Positions 24,711-31,481 of a DNA stretch of 64,000 nucleotides are shown piece after piece. Location of the stretch: contig JBFWNT010000003.1 of the NCBI GenBank assembly GCA_050250915.1, positions 124,001 to 188,000 of the forward strand. The letters are read 5' to 3'. The notes beneath the pieces were generated by a model. The model was not told where the DNA came from. It saw nothing but the letters and a program-made list of their open reading frames with translations, and made no database searches. Both the position numbers and the translations under genes were made by a program. Position 1 is the stretch's first letter. Each line of letters begins with the position of its first letter. This DNA is from Miltoncostaea sp050250915. GTDB lineage: Bacteria; Actinomycetota; Thermoleophilia; Miltoncostaeales; Miltoncostaeaceae.

Positions 24711-24863
24711 CTAGGGCTTGCGGCGCTTCCTCCGGCCGGGCCCGCCGTTCTCGGGCCGCAGCGGGCACCCCGCGCACATCCGCTTGGAATCGCAGCAGCG
24801 CTTCTTGATCTTGACCTTCTTGGTCTTGATCGAGCCCTTGTCAGGATGCTTGCCGGCGCCCAA
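24711..24863 (-). CDS. 50-residue basic protein with Cys cluster
   Basis: From TTG 24863 to TAG 24711 the frame encodes MGAGKHPDKGSIKTKKVKIK, then KRCCDSKRMCAGCPLRPENG and a basic tail. A short Lys-rich protein with a CC-x5-C-x2-CP cluster recalls small actinobacterial proteins of the form KKCCRSDPRCKRCPV, which is from memory and not checked. TTG is the only plausible in-frame start near the domain. The positively charged and Cys-bearing parts suggest RNA or metal binding. Confidence 0.55.
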   Translation of the reverse strand: MGAGKHPDKGSIKTKKVKIKKRCCDSKRMCAGCPLRPENGGPGRRKRRKP

Positions 24864-24932
24864 AGCGGAGGAAGCATACCGGCCGAACCCTCGAAGTGAG
24901 GGCCGTCGAATGTCCCGCGTGCGGTGGGCGGT

Positions 24933-25028
24933 CTAGCCCGACAGGCCGAGCAGCCACCCCGCGATCAGGATCAGCACGGCCAGCGCGCCGATCGCGAAGG
25001 GGTGGAGGCGGTTCAGGAGGCGGTCCAC
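24933..25028 (-). CDS. 31-residue single-span membrane peptide
   Basis: GTG 25028, preceded by GGGAG, opens a 31-codon frame: MDRLLNRLHPFAIGALAVLI, then LIAGWLLGLSG. The pattern of a short amphipathic basic N-terminus followed by ~20 hydrophobic residues and an immediate stop is that of a membrane micropeptide. It lies head to head with the methyltransferase gene. No family is recognised; conservation in relatives would decide whether it is real. Confidence 0.45.
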   Translation of the reverse strand: MDRLLNRLHPFAIGALAVLILIAGWLLGLSG

Positions 25029-25085
25029 GGAGAAGGGCTCCCAAGCGAGATTGCCGGTGGTGAGTCCTTCGCTCCGGCGCTCGGC

Positions 25086-25091
25086 TACCCT
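25086..25091 (+). promoter_or_regulatory. -10 box TACCCT, leaderless start of the methyltransferase gene
   Basis: TACCCT lies eight bases before GTG 25100. No ribosome binding site is present. Confidence 0.45.
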
Positions 25092-25099
25092 CCCGGCCG

Positions 25100-26233
25100 G
25101 TGATCAAGTACATCGGCTCGAAGCGCGCGCTCGCGCCGCTGCTCGAGCGCGTGGCGCAGCGCCTGCCGGTGGGCTCGGTCTGCGACCTCTTCGCCGGCAC
25201 CACCCGCGCCGGGCAGGCCTTCCGCCGCGCCGGCTGCCGCGTGGTGTCGAACGACCTGGCGACCTACTCGGAGGCGTTCGGCCAGGCGTACATCGCCGCC
25301 GACGCCCGGCTCGACCGGGACGCCCTCGGCCGCCACCTCGACCGCCTGGGCGCGCTGCCCGGGGCGCCCGGCTACGTGACCGACGTCTTCTGCGGGCAGG
25401 CCCGGTACTTCTCGGCCGAGAACGGCGCGCGCATCGACGCCATCCGCGCCGCCATCGACGACATCCCGGCCGATGAGCCGATGCGGGGCGCCCTGCTGAC
25501 GAGCCTGGTCGAGGCCGCCGACCGCGTCGACTCCACCTGCGGCCTCCAGATGGCCTACCTCAAGCGCCCGGCGCCGCGCAGCCTGCGCCCGCTGGCGCTG
25601 CTCCCGCCCGACCCGGTGCCGGGGCCCGCGGGGGAGGTGGCGCGGATGGACGCCCGCGACCTGGCGGCCGCGCTCGACGGCATCGATGCCGCCTATCTCG
25701 ACCCGCCGTACAACCAGCACTCCTACTTCGCGAACTACCACGTGTGGGAGACGCTCGTGCGCGGCGACCGCCCGGAGGCCTACGGGGTGGCGCGCAAGCG
25801 GATCGACTGCCGCGCGGTGCGCAGCCCGTTCAACAGCAGCCGCGCCGCCTGGGACGCGCTCGAGGCGCTCGTGGGGGCGCTGACCACCCCCTGGGTGATC
25901 CTCTCGATCAACGACGAGGGCTTCCACGAGCCGGCCCACGTCGCCGAGCTGCTGGCGTCGCGCGGCCACGTGGCCGCGCTGGCCATCGACGTGCCCCGCT
26001 ACGTGGGCGCGCGCATCGGCATCCACAACCCGGCGGGCGAGCGCGTCGGCCGGGTCTCGCACGTCCGGGCCACCGAGTGGCTCATGGTCTGCGGCCCCGA
26101 CCGCGCCGCCGTCACGCGGGCGTTCGACGGCGCGACCCCGCGGCCGCCGCGACGCCGTGCGCCTTCCGCAGCGGCGCGGGCAGGAAGCGGGCGCCCGGCC
26201 CGCCACTCCCCGCGGAGTCGTCCGGGTTCATGA
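25100..26233 (+). CDS. DNA adenine methyltransferase, D12 class
   Basis: This 377-residue protein begins MIKYIGSKRALAPLLERVAQ, the usual start of D12-class (Dam-like) N6-adenine methyltransferases. It has motif I DLFAGTTRAGQAFRRAG near residue 30 for S-adenosylmethionine, and the catalytic DPPY in AYLDPPYNQHSYFANYH near 200. No restriction endonuclease or specificity subunit is adjacent, so it looks like an orphan methyltransferase, perhaps epigenetic or a defence remnant. The Arg/Pro-rich tail from ~345 overlaps the 3' end of soxR by 122 bases on the opposite strand; one of the two tails is probably non-essential extension. Confidence 0.87.
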   Translation: MIKYIGSKRALAPLLERVAQRLPVGSVCDLFAGTTRAGQAFRRAGCRVVSNDLATYSEAFGQAYIAADARLDRDALGRHLDRLGALPGAPGYVTDVFCGQARYFSAENGARIDAIRAAIDDIPADEPMRGALLTSLVEAADRVDSTCGLQMAYLKRPAPRSLRPLALLPPDPVPGPAGEVARMDARDLAAALDGIDAAYLDPPYNQHSYFANYHVWETLVRGDRPEAYGVARKRIDCRAVRSPFNSSRAAWDALEALVGALTTPWVILSINDEGFHEPAHVAELLASRGHVAALAIDVPRYVGARIGIHNPAGERVGRVSHVRATEWLMVCGPDRAAVTRAFDGATPRPPRRRAPSAAARAGSGRPARHSPRSRPGS

Positions 26234-26612
26234 GCGCGCAGGCGCCGAGCGACAGGCACCCGCAGCCGATGCACGAGCTCAGCCGCCCGCGCAGCGCTTG
26301 GAGCGCCTCGATCTGCTCGTCCAGCCGCGACCGCCACGACGCCGACAGCCGCGCCCAGTCGTCGGCGGTTGGCGGCCGCCCCTCCGGGAGGGTCCCGAGG
26401 GCCTCGCGGATCTCGTCGAGCGAGAGGCCCACGTTCTGGGCCGCGCGGATGAACGCGATCCGCCGCAGGGCGTTGCGCGGGTAGCGCCGCTGGCCGCCGG
26501 GCGAGCGCACCGACGGCACCAGCCCCTCGCGGTCGTAGAAGCGCAGCGCCGACGCCGCGATCCCCGCGCGGCGGCTCACCACCCCGATCGTCAGCAGATC
26601 CGTCCCGTCCAT
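26112..26612 (-). CDS. soxR: redox-sensitive MerR-family activator SoxR
   Basis: This 166-residue protein has an N-terminal MerR winged helix (LLTIGVVSRRAGIAASALRF, with RRYPRNALRRIAFIRAAQNV), a dimerisation helix, and the SoxR [2Fe-2S] motif CIGCGCLSLGAC with Cys spacing C-x2-C-x-C-x5-C near residue 120. Oxidation by redox-cycling compounds activates it. In Actinobacteria SoxR directly controls a few oxidoreductase or transporter genes without SoxS. It is divergent from the SDR gene, and the intergenic region holds a perfect SoxR-type dyad. ATG 26612 is chosen at the natural start of the MerR domain. Confidence 0.92.
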   Translation of the reverse strand: MDGTDLLTIGVVSRRAGIAASALRFYDREGLVPSVRSPGGQRRYPRNALRRIAFIRAAQNVGLSLDEIREALGTLPEGRPPTADDWARLSASWRSRLDEQIEALQALRGRLSSCIGCGCLSLGACALMNPDDSAGSGGPGARFLPAPLRKAHGVAAAAGSRRRTPA

Positions 26613-26623
26613 CGCCTCAGCCC

Positions 26624-26654
26624 TTGACTTGAAGTCAACTTCAACTCCTACGGT
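26624..26654 (+). promoter_or_regulatory. SoxR-type promoter: 19-bp spacer with perfect dyad, drives the SDR gene
   Basis: TTGACT (26624-26629) and TACGGT (26649-26654) are separated by 19 bases, the over-long spacer characteristic of MerR-family promoters. Within it lies TTGAAGT-CA-ACTTCAA (26629-26644), a dyad with perfect seven-base arms. Start of transcription near 26661 would leave a short leader carrying the GGAGG at 26671. The arrangement predicts SoxR activation of the SDR-QueA pair. Confidence 0.75.
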
Positions 26655-26681
26655 ACCAGCCAACCGATCTGGAGGTTGGTC

Positions 26682-27392
26682 ATGCGGGACCGTGTGGCGG
26701 TCATCACCGGGGCGTCGCGGGGACTGGGCCGGGCGCTCGCCGAGGAGCTGAGCTGGCGTGGGTGGCGCCTCGTCGTGGATGCGCGAGACGAGGCGCGGCT
26801 GCACGCGGCGGTGGAGGCCCTTCCCCTCCCCCGCCGCGTGACGGCCATCGCCGGCGACGTGGCCGACGCCGCGCACCGGCGCGCGCTGGCGGAGGCGGTG
26901 GGCGAGCTCGGGCATCTGGACCTGCTCGTCAACAACGCCAGCGTGCTGGGCCCCAGCCCGCGGCCGGGGCTGCGCGACCTTCCGCCGGAGGAGCTGGCCC
27001 GGATCCTGGCGGTGGACGCAGTCGCCCCGCTCGCGCTGGCGCAGCGGGTGCTGCCGCACCTGGAGGCGGCGGGCGGCCGGCTGGTCAACGTCACCTCCGA
27101 CGCCGCCGTCGAGGCCTACGCCGGGTGGGGCGGCTACGGGGCGGCGAAGGCGGCGCTCGACCAGCTGTCGGCGGTCTTGGCGGTGGAGCACCCCCGGGTG
27201 GCGGTGTACGCGTTCGACCCCGGCGACATGGCGACCGCGCTGATGCAGGAGGCGTACCCGGGCGAGGACGTCTCCGGCCTGCCGACCCCGGAGACCGTCG
27301 TCCCGGCCCTGATGCGGCTGGTGGAGGGATCGCTCCCCAGCGGCCGCTACCGGGCCGCCGACCTGCGGCCCGCCGCGGCCGCGACGGCGTGA
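26682..27392 (+). CDS. short-chain dehydrogenase/reductase, predicted SoxR target
   Basis: This 236-residue SDR has the cofactor motif TGASRGLGRA near residue 10, NNASVLG near 86, and the catalytic Tyr-Lys in GGYGAAKAALDQ near 150, with Ser in VNVTSDAAVEAY. It should reduce or oxidise a carbonyl/alcohol using NAD(P). ATG 26682 follows GGAGG by six bases. A divergent SoxR and its promoter suggest induction by redox-cycling agents and a detoxifying quinone- or carbonyl-reductase role. It overlaps the QueA-like gene by GTGA. Confidence 0.9.
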   Translation: MRDRVAVITGASRGLGRALAEELSWRGWRLVVDARDEARLHAAVEALPLPRRVTAIAGDVADAAHRRALAEAVGELGHLDLLVNNASVLGPSPRPGLRDLPPEELARILAVDAVAPLALAQRVLPHLEAAGGRLVNVTSDAAVEAYAGWGGYGAAKAALDQLSAVLAVEHPRVAVYAFDPGDMATALMQEAYPGEDVSGLPTPETVVPALMRLVEGSLPSGRYRAADLRPAAAATA

Positions 27393-28447
27393 GCGCGCCC
27401 GCCGCGGCGGCACCGCGGCCGATCGACTTCGTTCTGCCGGCGGGCGCCGAGGCCGGCGAACCGCCCGAGCGCCGCGGCGTCCCCCGGGACGGCGTTCGGC
27501 TGCTGGTGGCGCGGCCGGACGGCGTCGCGCACCACCGCTTCCGGGACCTGCCGGCGCTGCTGCGCGAGGGCGACCTGCTGGTGGTGAACACGTCGGCCAC
27601 CCTCCCCGCCGCGCTCGACGGCGTGCGCGAGGACGGCCGCCCGGTGACGGTGCATGTGGCGACGCCGCTCGCCGACGACCGCTGGGTCGTGGAGCCGCGG
27701 CGGCCCGACGGCCACGGCCCCGACACGTCGGTGCGGGCGGGCGAGCGGATCCGGGTGACCGGCGGGCTCGTCCTGCACCTGGACACGCCGTACCCGGACG
27801 CCGCAGCCCCGCCCGGCCGGCTGTGGGCGGCCGGGGTGCAGCCGCCGGCGGGGGCGCTCGCGCACCTCGCAGCCCACGGCCGGCCCATCGCGTACGCCTA
27901 CCGGCGCGGCGACGTGACGCTGGACGACCTCCAGAACGTGTACGCCACCCACCCGGGGAGCGCCGAGATGGCCAGCGCGGGCCGGCCGTTCACCGCGCCG
28001 CTGCTGGTGGCGCTCATGGCGCGCGGCGTGGCCGTGGCACCGGTGGTGCTGCACGCCGGGGTGTCGAGCCCGGAGCTCCACGAGCCGCCCGCCCCGGAGC
28101 GGCTCCGGGTCCCGGCCGCCACCGCCCGCCTGGTGGCGGCCACCCGCGACGGCGGCGGCCGGGTGGTCGCCGTGGGCACCACGGTGGTGCGGGCGCTGGA
28201 GAGCGCGATCGACGACCACGGCGACCCGGTGGGGCGGCGCGGCTGGACCGACCTGCTGCTCGGCCCCGGCCGGCCCGCCCGGATCGTCGACGGCCTGGTC
28301 ACCGGGCTCCACCCGCCCGAGGCCAGCCACCTGCTGCTGCTGGAGGCGGTCGCCGGGCGGCCGATGGTGGAGGATGCCTACGCCGAGGCCGTCGCCGCCG
28401 GATACCGCTGGCACGAGTTCGGGGACTCGATGCTGCTCCTGCCGTGA
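27389..28447 (+). CDS. QueA-like S-adenosylmethionine:tRNA ribosyltransferase-isomerase
   Basis: This 352-residue protein has QueA-family features: an early FVLPAGAEAGEPPERRGVPR segment, the FRDLPALLREGDLLVVNTSA strand-loop with the conserved Asn, the strand LHLDTPYPDAAAPPGRLWAA, HAGVSS near 220, VVAVGTTVVRALESA near 250, and the terminal AGYRWHEFGDSMLL. QueA transfers the ribosyl part of SAM to 7-deazaguanine in tRNA during queuosine synthesis. No other queuosine gene is nearby, and the coupling to a SoxR-linked SDR is odd, so it may be a neofunctionalised homologue. GTG 27389 overlaps the SDR stop. Confidence 0.82.
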   Translation: MSAPAAAAPRPIDFVLPAGAEAGEPPERRGVPRDGVRLLVARPDGVAHHRFRDLPALLREGDLLVVNTSATLPAALDGVREDGRPVTVHVATPLADDRWVVEPRRPDGHGPDTSVRAGERIRVTGGLVLHLDTPYPDAAAPPGRLWAAGVQPPAGALAHLAAHGRPIAYAYRRGDVTLDDLQNVYATHPGSAEMASAGRPFTAPLLVALMARGVAVAPVVLHAGVSSPELHEPPAPERLRVPAATARLVAATRDGGGRVVAVGTTVVRALESAIDDHGDPVGRRGWTDLLLGPGRPARIVDGLVTGLHPPEASHLLLLEAVAGRPMVEDAYAEAVAAGYRWHEFGDSMLLLP

Positions 28448-28450
28448 CGC

Positions 28451-28482
28451 GTGCAATCGAGACCGCGAGGTCTCGATTGCAC
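28451..28482. repeat. perfect 14-bp inverted repeat with 4-base loop; repeat-bearing gap 28448-28629
   Basis: GTGCAATCGAGACC (28451-28464) and its exact complement GGTCTCGATTGCAC (28469-28482) flank GCGA, four bases after the QueA-like stop. There is no T-run, so it is not a classical terminator, though it could end transcription. Further along, CTTCAATGAGGG (28538) and ACTTGAGACACCGCGTTCTCGATTGC (from 28569, 26 bases) echo parts of the repeat units at 15.2 and 45.2 kb. No gene is seen in this gap. Confidence 0.7.
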
Positions 28483-28629
28483 CAACGTCTCCTCGAGTCC
28501 CGGCGCCCGGCATGTGGTGCCTGCCCACGGGTTCGGCCTTCAATGAGGGTGTGCGCCTGAGCCCGCTGACTTGAGACACCGCGTTCTCGATTGCCGTCCT
28601 CGGAGAGCGGCGAACGCGCGCACCATCCC

Positions 28630-29319
28630 TCAGGAGGTCGGCACGGCCTCCAGGGGCGCGATGACCCCGCCCGCCGACACCCGGCGGGCGCCGCGGCCGG
28701 GGGCGCCCGAGACCACCCGGGGCTCGGCGCCGTCGGTCAGGTGGACCGCCGCGCCGTCGTCGACCGCGATCGTCGGCGGCATCTCGCCGCGGTCGATCAG
28801 ATCGATCAGGGCGGGGATGCGCCCGGGGTCGCCGTCGGCGTGGGGGCAGAGCCCGCCGGGCAGGAACCCGAGGCCGCTGACGGGGGCGAAGGCGGGGCCC
28901 AGCGAGTTGGTGAGGCCCTGCTCGAACCAGCAGATCGCCCCCGCGCTGACGCCGGACATCACGGTCCCGCCCTCCCACGCCGCGCGGAGCACGTCGCCCA
29001 GTCCGTGGACCGCCCACACCGCCATGAGGTTCGCGCTGCTGCCGCCGGCGACGTAGATGACGTCCTGGGCCAGCAGGTGCTCGGCCACGCCCTCGGGGTG
29101 GGGGCGGAACAGCGCGACGTGCGTGGCGCGGCACGGCAGCCGGCCGAAGAACTCGTGGAAGCGGGTGATCACCCAGTCGGAGTCGCCGCTCGCCGTGGCG
29201 AGCAGGCACACGCGGGGGGTGTCGGTGGGGGCCAGTCCGAGGATGTAGTCCTCCAGCGGGCCGGCACCCGGCTCGCCCGACCACCCCCCGCCTCCGCAGG
29301 CCACGATGTGACGATTCAT
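28630..29319 (-). CDS. peptidase E-like protein (S51 family)
   Basis: This 229-residue protein starts MNRHIVACGGGGWSGEPGAG and matches S51 serine peptidases (aspartyl dipeptidase/cyanophycinase-like). The nucleophile lies in GVSAGAICWFEQG near residue 115, preceded by VIYVAGGSSANLMAVWAVHG. ATG 29319 is chosen at the family's natural start, although GGAGG is only two bases away; a TAGGGT hexamer lies further up. It is divergent from a paralogue at 29430 with 110 bases between. It probably cleaves Asp-containing dipeptides in the cytoplasm. Confidence 0.87.
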   Translation of the reverse strand: MNRHIVACGGGGWSGEPGAGPLEDYILGLAPTDTPRVCLLATASGDSDWVITRFHEFFGRLPCRATHVALFRPHPEGVAEHLLAQDVIYVAGGSSANLMAVWAVHGLGDVLRAAWEGGTVMSGVSAGAICWFEQGLTNSLGPAFAPVSGLGFLPGGLCPHADGDPGRIPALIDLIDRGEMPPTIAVDDGAAVHLTDGAEPRVVSGAPGRGARRVSAGGVIAPLEAVPTS

Positions 29320-29429
29320 AACCTCCGCGAACCCTAGCGCCGGGGCACCTGTACGCCGGGCCATGGGTTGCGGCGGAAGTCTGTGCGCGCGTCCGTCGCG
29401 CGCCGCCCCGTCGCCGCCCAGGATGCGTC

Positions 29430-30236
29430 ATGGCCCGCATCCCCGCACGGGCGGCGCGCACCGCGCAGCGACCACGGCAGATCGTGGCGATGGGCGGCGG
29501 CGGGTTCACCGAGGAGCCGGACAACCCCGTCCTGGACGACTGGGTGCTCGACGCGTGCGGGGCCGAGCGGCCCCGGGTGCTGTTCATGCCGACCGCCGGC
29601 GGCGACAACCCGAGCTACGTCACCAAGTTCTACACCGCCTTCAGCGGCGGCCACTGCGACCCGTCCCACCTGCAGCTGTTCAACCGGCAGGTCGACGACG
29701 TGCGGGCGCTCATCCTGTCCCAGGACGTCGTCTACGTCGGCGGGGGCAACACCGTGAACCTGCTGGCGGTGTGGCGCGCGCAGGGCATCGACCGCATCCT
29801 GCGCGAGGCATGGGAGCGCGGCGTGGTGCTGGCCGGCCTGTGCGCCGGGTCGATGTGCTGGTTCGAGGGCGGCGTCACCGCCGCCTTCGGGACCCGGCTG
29901 ATGCGGTTCGAGGACGGGCTGGGGCTCCTGCCCGGCAGCAACTGCCCCCACTACCGCCTGCGGCGCGACGCGTACACCGACGCCCTCGCGGACGGGCTGG
30001 CACCGGGCCTCGCCGCCGACGACGGCGTGGCCCTGCACTTCGTCGACCGCCGGCTGGCGGCGGTCGTCGCGTCGCGCGAGAACCGCCACGCGTATCGCGT
30101 GGGGGTCGCGGGCGAGCGCGTGGTGGAGGCCCCGCTGCGCCCGATCCTCCTCGACCGGGCATGCGGATATCCCGCCGCGCGGCGCGCGTTGCACGCCGGC
30201 GGTGAGGTCCGTCCGGCCCTCGCCGCCGCGCGCTAG
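29430..30236 (+). CDS. S51 peptidase-like paralogue with Cys in place of the catalytic Ser
   Basis: This 268-residue protein parallels its divergent neighbour: RQIVAMGGGGFTEEPDNPVL, QDVVYVGGGNTVNLLAVWRA and GLCAGSMCWFEGG near residue 138. In S51 enzymes the nucleophile is the Ser of G-x-S-A-G; here that position is Cys. It could be a cysteine-nucleophile variant or an inactive homologue. A longer, Arg-rich N-terminus precedes the core by ~16 residues. Weak AGGA lies before ATG 29430. Confidence 0.85.
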   Translation: MARIPARAARTAQRPRQIVAMGGGGFTEEPDNPVLDDWVLDACGAERPRVLFMPTAGGDNPSYVTKFYTAFSGGHCDPSHLQLFNRQVDDVRALILSQDVVYVGGGNTVNLLAVWRAQGIDRILREAWERGVVLAGLCAGSMCWFEGGVTAAFGTRLMRFEDGLGLLPGSNCPHYRLRRDAYTDALADGLAPGLAADDGVALHFVDRRLAAVVASRENRHAYRVGVAGERVVEAPLRPILLDRACGYPAARRALHAGGEVRPALAAAR

Positions 30237-30276
30237 GCGCGACGGCGGGGTCGGACAACCGCCTCGGGGGTCGTGA

Positions 30277-30504
30277 TTACTTCAGTCGGAAGGTGATACG
30301 ACCGCGGTTCAGGTCGTACGGCGAGAGCTCCACCTTGACCCGGTCACCCGGGTTGATGCGGATCCGGAACCGGCGGAGCTTGCCGGCCATGTGGGCCAGC
30401 ACCTCGTGCTCGTTGTCCAGAACCACGCGGAACATGGTGTTCGGGAGGGCCTCCGTGACCTCACCCTCCACCTCGATCGCCTCTTCCTTCTGCTTCGTCG
30501 CCAG
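30277..30504 (-). CDS. infA: translation initiation factor IF-1, apparent CTG start
   Basis: This is IF-1, a single S1/OB-fold protein that occupies the ribosomal A site during initiation: EVEGEVTEALPNTMFRVVLD, then AHMAGKLRRFRIRINPGDRV and a closing YDLNRGRITFRLK. The family starts ~10 residues before EGEVTEALP, and in frame this reads LATKQKEEAIEVEG from CTG 30504, with AGGAG five bases upstream. An in-frame TGA further up excludes a longer form, and the only internal alternative, GTG 30471, would remove the first conserved strand. With CTG the product is 75 residues, close to the usual 72-73. Confidence 0.85.
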   Translation of the reverse strand: MATKQKEEAIEVEGEVTEALPNTMFRVVLDNEHEVLAHMAGKLRRFRIRINPGDRVKVELSPYDLNRGRITFRLK

Positions 30505-30547
30505 AACTTCTCCTCTCAGTGCGCCTCAGGCGCCGACTGCTGCTGCG

Positions 30548-30754
30548 CTACGAGAGCACGGACACGGCGGAGGCCTGCGGGCCCTTCTGGCCCTCGGTCG
30601 CCTCATACGTGACCCGCTGGCCCTCCTCGAGGTTGCGATACCCCGAGCCCTGAATCTCCGAGAAGTGGACGAACAGGTCCTTGCCACCGTCATCCGGCGT
30701 GATGAACCCATAGCCCTTCTCTGCGGAGAACCACTTCACGACACCCTCGGCCAT
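30548..30754 (-). CDS. csp: cold-shock domain protein
   Basis: This 68-residue protein is a complete CspA-type OB fold. MAEGVVKWFSAEKGYGFITP contains RNP1 (KGYGFI) and DLFVHFSEI is RNP2, ending in GPQASAVSVL. It binds single-stranded RNA or DNA as a chaperone. GGAAG lies before ATG 30754. It sits 43 bases upstream of infA on the same strand, so the two may be co-transcribed. Confidence 0.95.
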   Translation of the reverse strand: MAEGVVKWFSAEKGYGFITPDDGGKDLFVHFSEIQGSGYRNLEEGQRVTYEATEGQKGPQASAVSVLS

Positions 30755-30815
30755 TGATCTTCCTTCGTTGTTCCACACGGCTGACCCCGTGAATCGGGGC
30801 GGGGTGCATCGTAGC

Positions 30816-31412
30816 TCACGCCGCGGCGGGCGGAAGGCGCTCCTGCATGCGATCCACCGCGCGCGTGAGATCCGTCGCCGTCAGGTCGTACAGGACGCCG
30901 TTCTCGATGGACGTCACGGGGCCCTCCAGCGGGTCCGCGTCCTCCAGCGCGTTGAGCACGAACCTGATGGGGATGTCGTGGGTCACCACCAGCGGCATCC
31001 GCGCCTCGGCGGCCAGGATCCGGCGGAACCCGCGGACGTACCGCGCCAGGACGTCCATGCGGCTCTCACCCCCCTCCGGAGCCGCGTCCTGGCCGTGGTC
31101 GCGCCGGAACGCCCGGTACGCCTCGACGTCGGCGCCCTCGAACTCCCCGAGGTGCACGTCGTCCAGATCGGGGCACACGACGCGCGGCACGACGCGGCCC
31201 GCGAGCAGGATGTCCAGCGTCACGGCGGTGCGCGGGAACCGGGTGCGCACGCCCAGATCGACGGGCAGCGCGGCCACGCGCGGCCGCAGGCGCGCCACCT
31301 GGGCCATCCCCGCGGCGGTCAGGCGGACGTCGACCGAGGGGTCGCCGTTGAGGCGGCCGAGATCGTTGTAGGTGGTCCGGCCGTGCCGGACGATGACCAC
31401 GCGATCGGGCAC
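30816..31412 (-). CDS. histidine phosphatase superfamily (phosphoglycerate mutase-like) protein
   Basis: This 198-residue protein has the RHG motif VIVRHGRTTYNDLGRLNGD at residue ~9 (phosphohistidine) and the second catalytic His in MPLVVTHDIPIRF near 155, with the proton-donor Glu likely in HLGEFEGADVEAY near 95. It removes phosphate from a sugar phosphate or similar small molecule. GTG 31412 is preceded by TACGCT six bases upstream with no ribosome binding site, fitting a leaderless message. Confidence 0.87.
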   Translation of the reverse strand: MPDRVVIVRHGRTTYNDLGRLNGDPSVDVRLTAAGMAQVARLRPRVAALPVDLGVRTRFPRTAVTLDILLAGRVVPRVVCPDLDDVHLGEFEGADVEAYRAFRRDHGQDAAPEGGESRMDVLARYVRGFRRILAAEARMPLVVTHDIPIRFVLNALEDADPLEGPVTSIENGVLYDLTATDLTRAVDRMQERLPPAAA

Positions 31413-31418
31413 GGGGGC

Positions 31419-31424
31419 AGCGTA
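31419..31424 (-). promoter_or_regulatory. -10 box TACGCT, leaderless start of the phosphatase gene
   Basis: Minus-strand TACGCT is followed by six bases and then GTG 31412. It faces the divergent -10 box TAGACT at 31470. Confidence 0.45.
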
Positions 31425-31469
31425 CGCCCGCAGCCCACTCCCGGGTTTCGCGCTCCGCCGACCGCGGCA

Positions 31470-31475
31470 TAGACT
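31470..31475 (+). promoter_or_regulatory. -10 box TAGACT, leaderless start at 31482
   Basis: TAGACT is followed by six bases, then GTG 31482 and ATG 31485. Six bases is the spacing expected when the start codon is the first transcribed triplet. Confidence 0.45.
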
Positions 31476-31481
31476 CGGGCG

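Noticed and set aside
28451..28482. ordinary rho-independent terminator
   Set aside because: The stem is perfect but no T-run follows on either strand, and the arm sequence recurs in other intergenic repeats.
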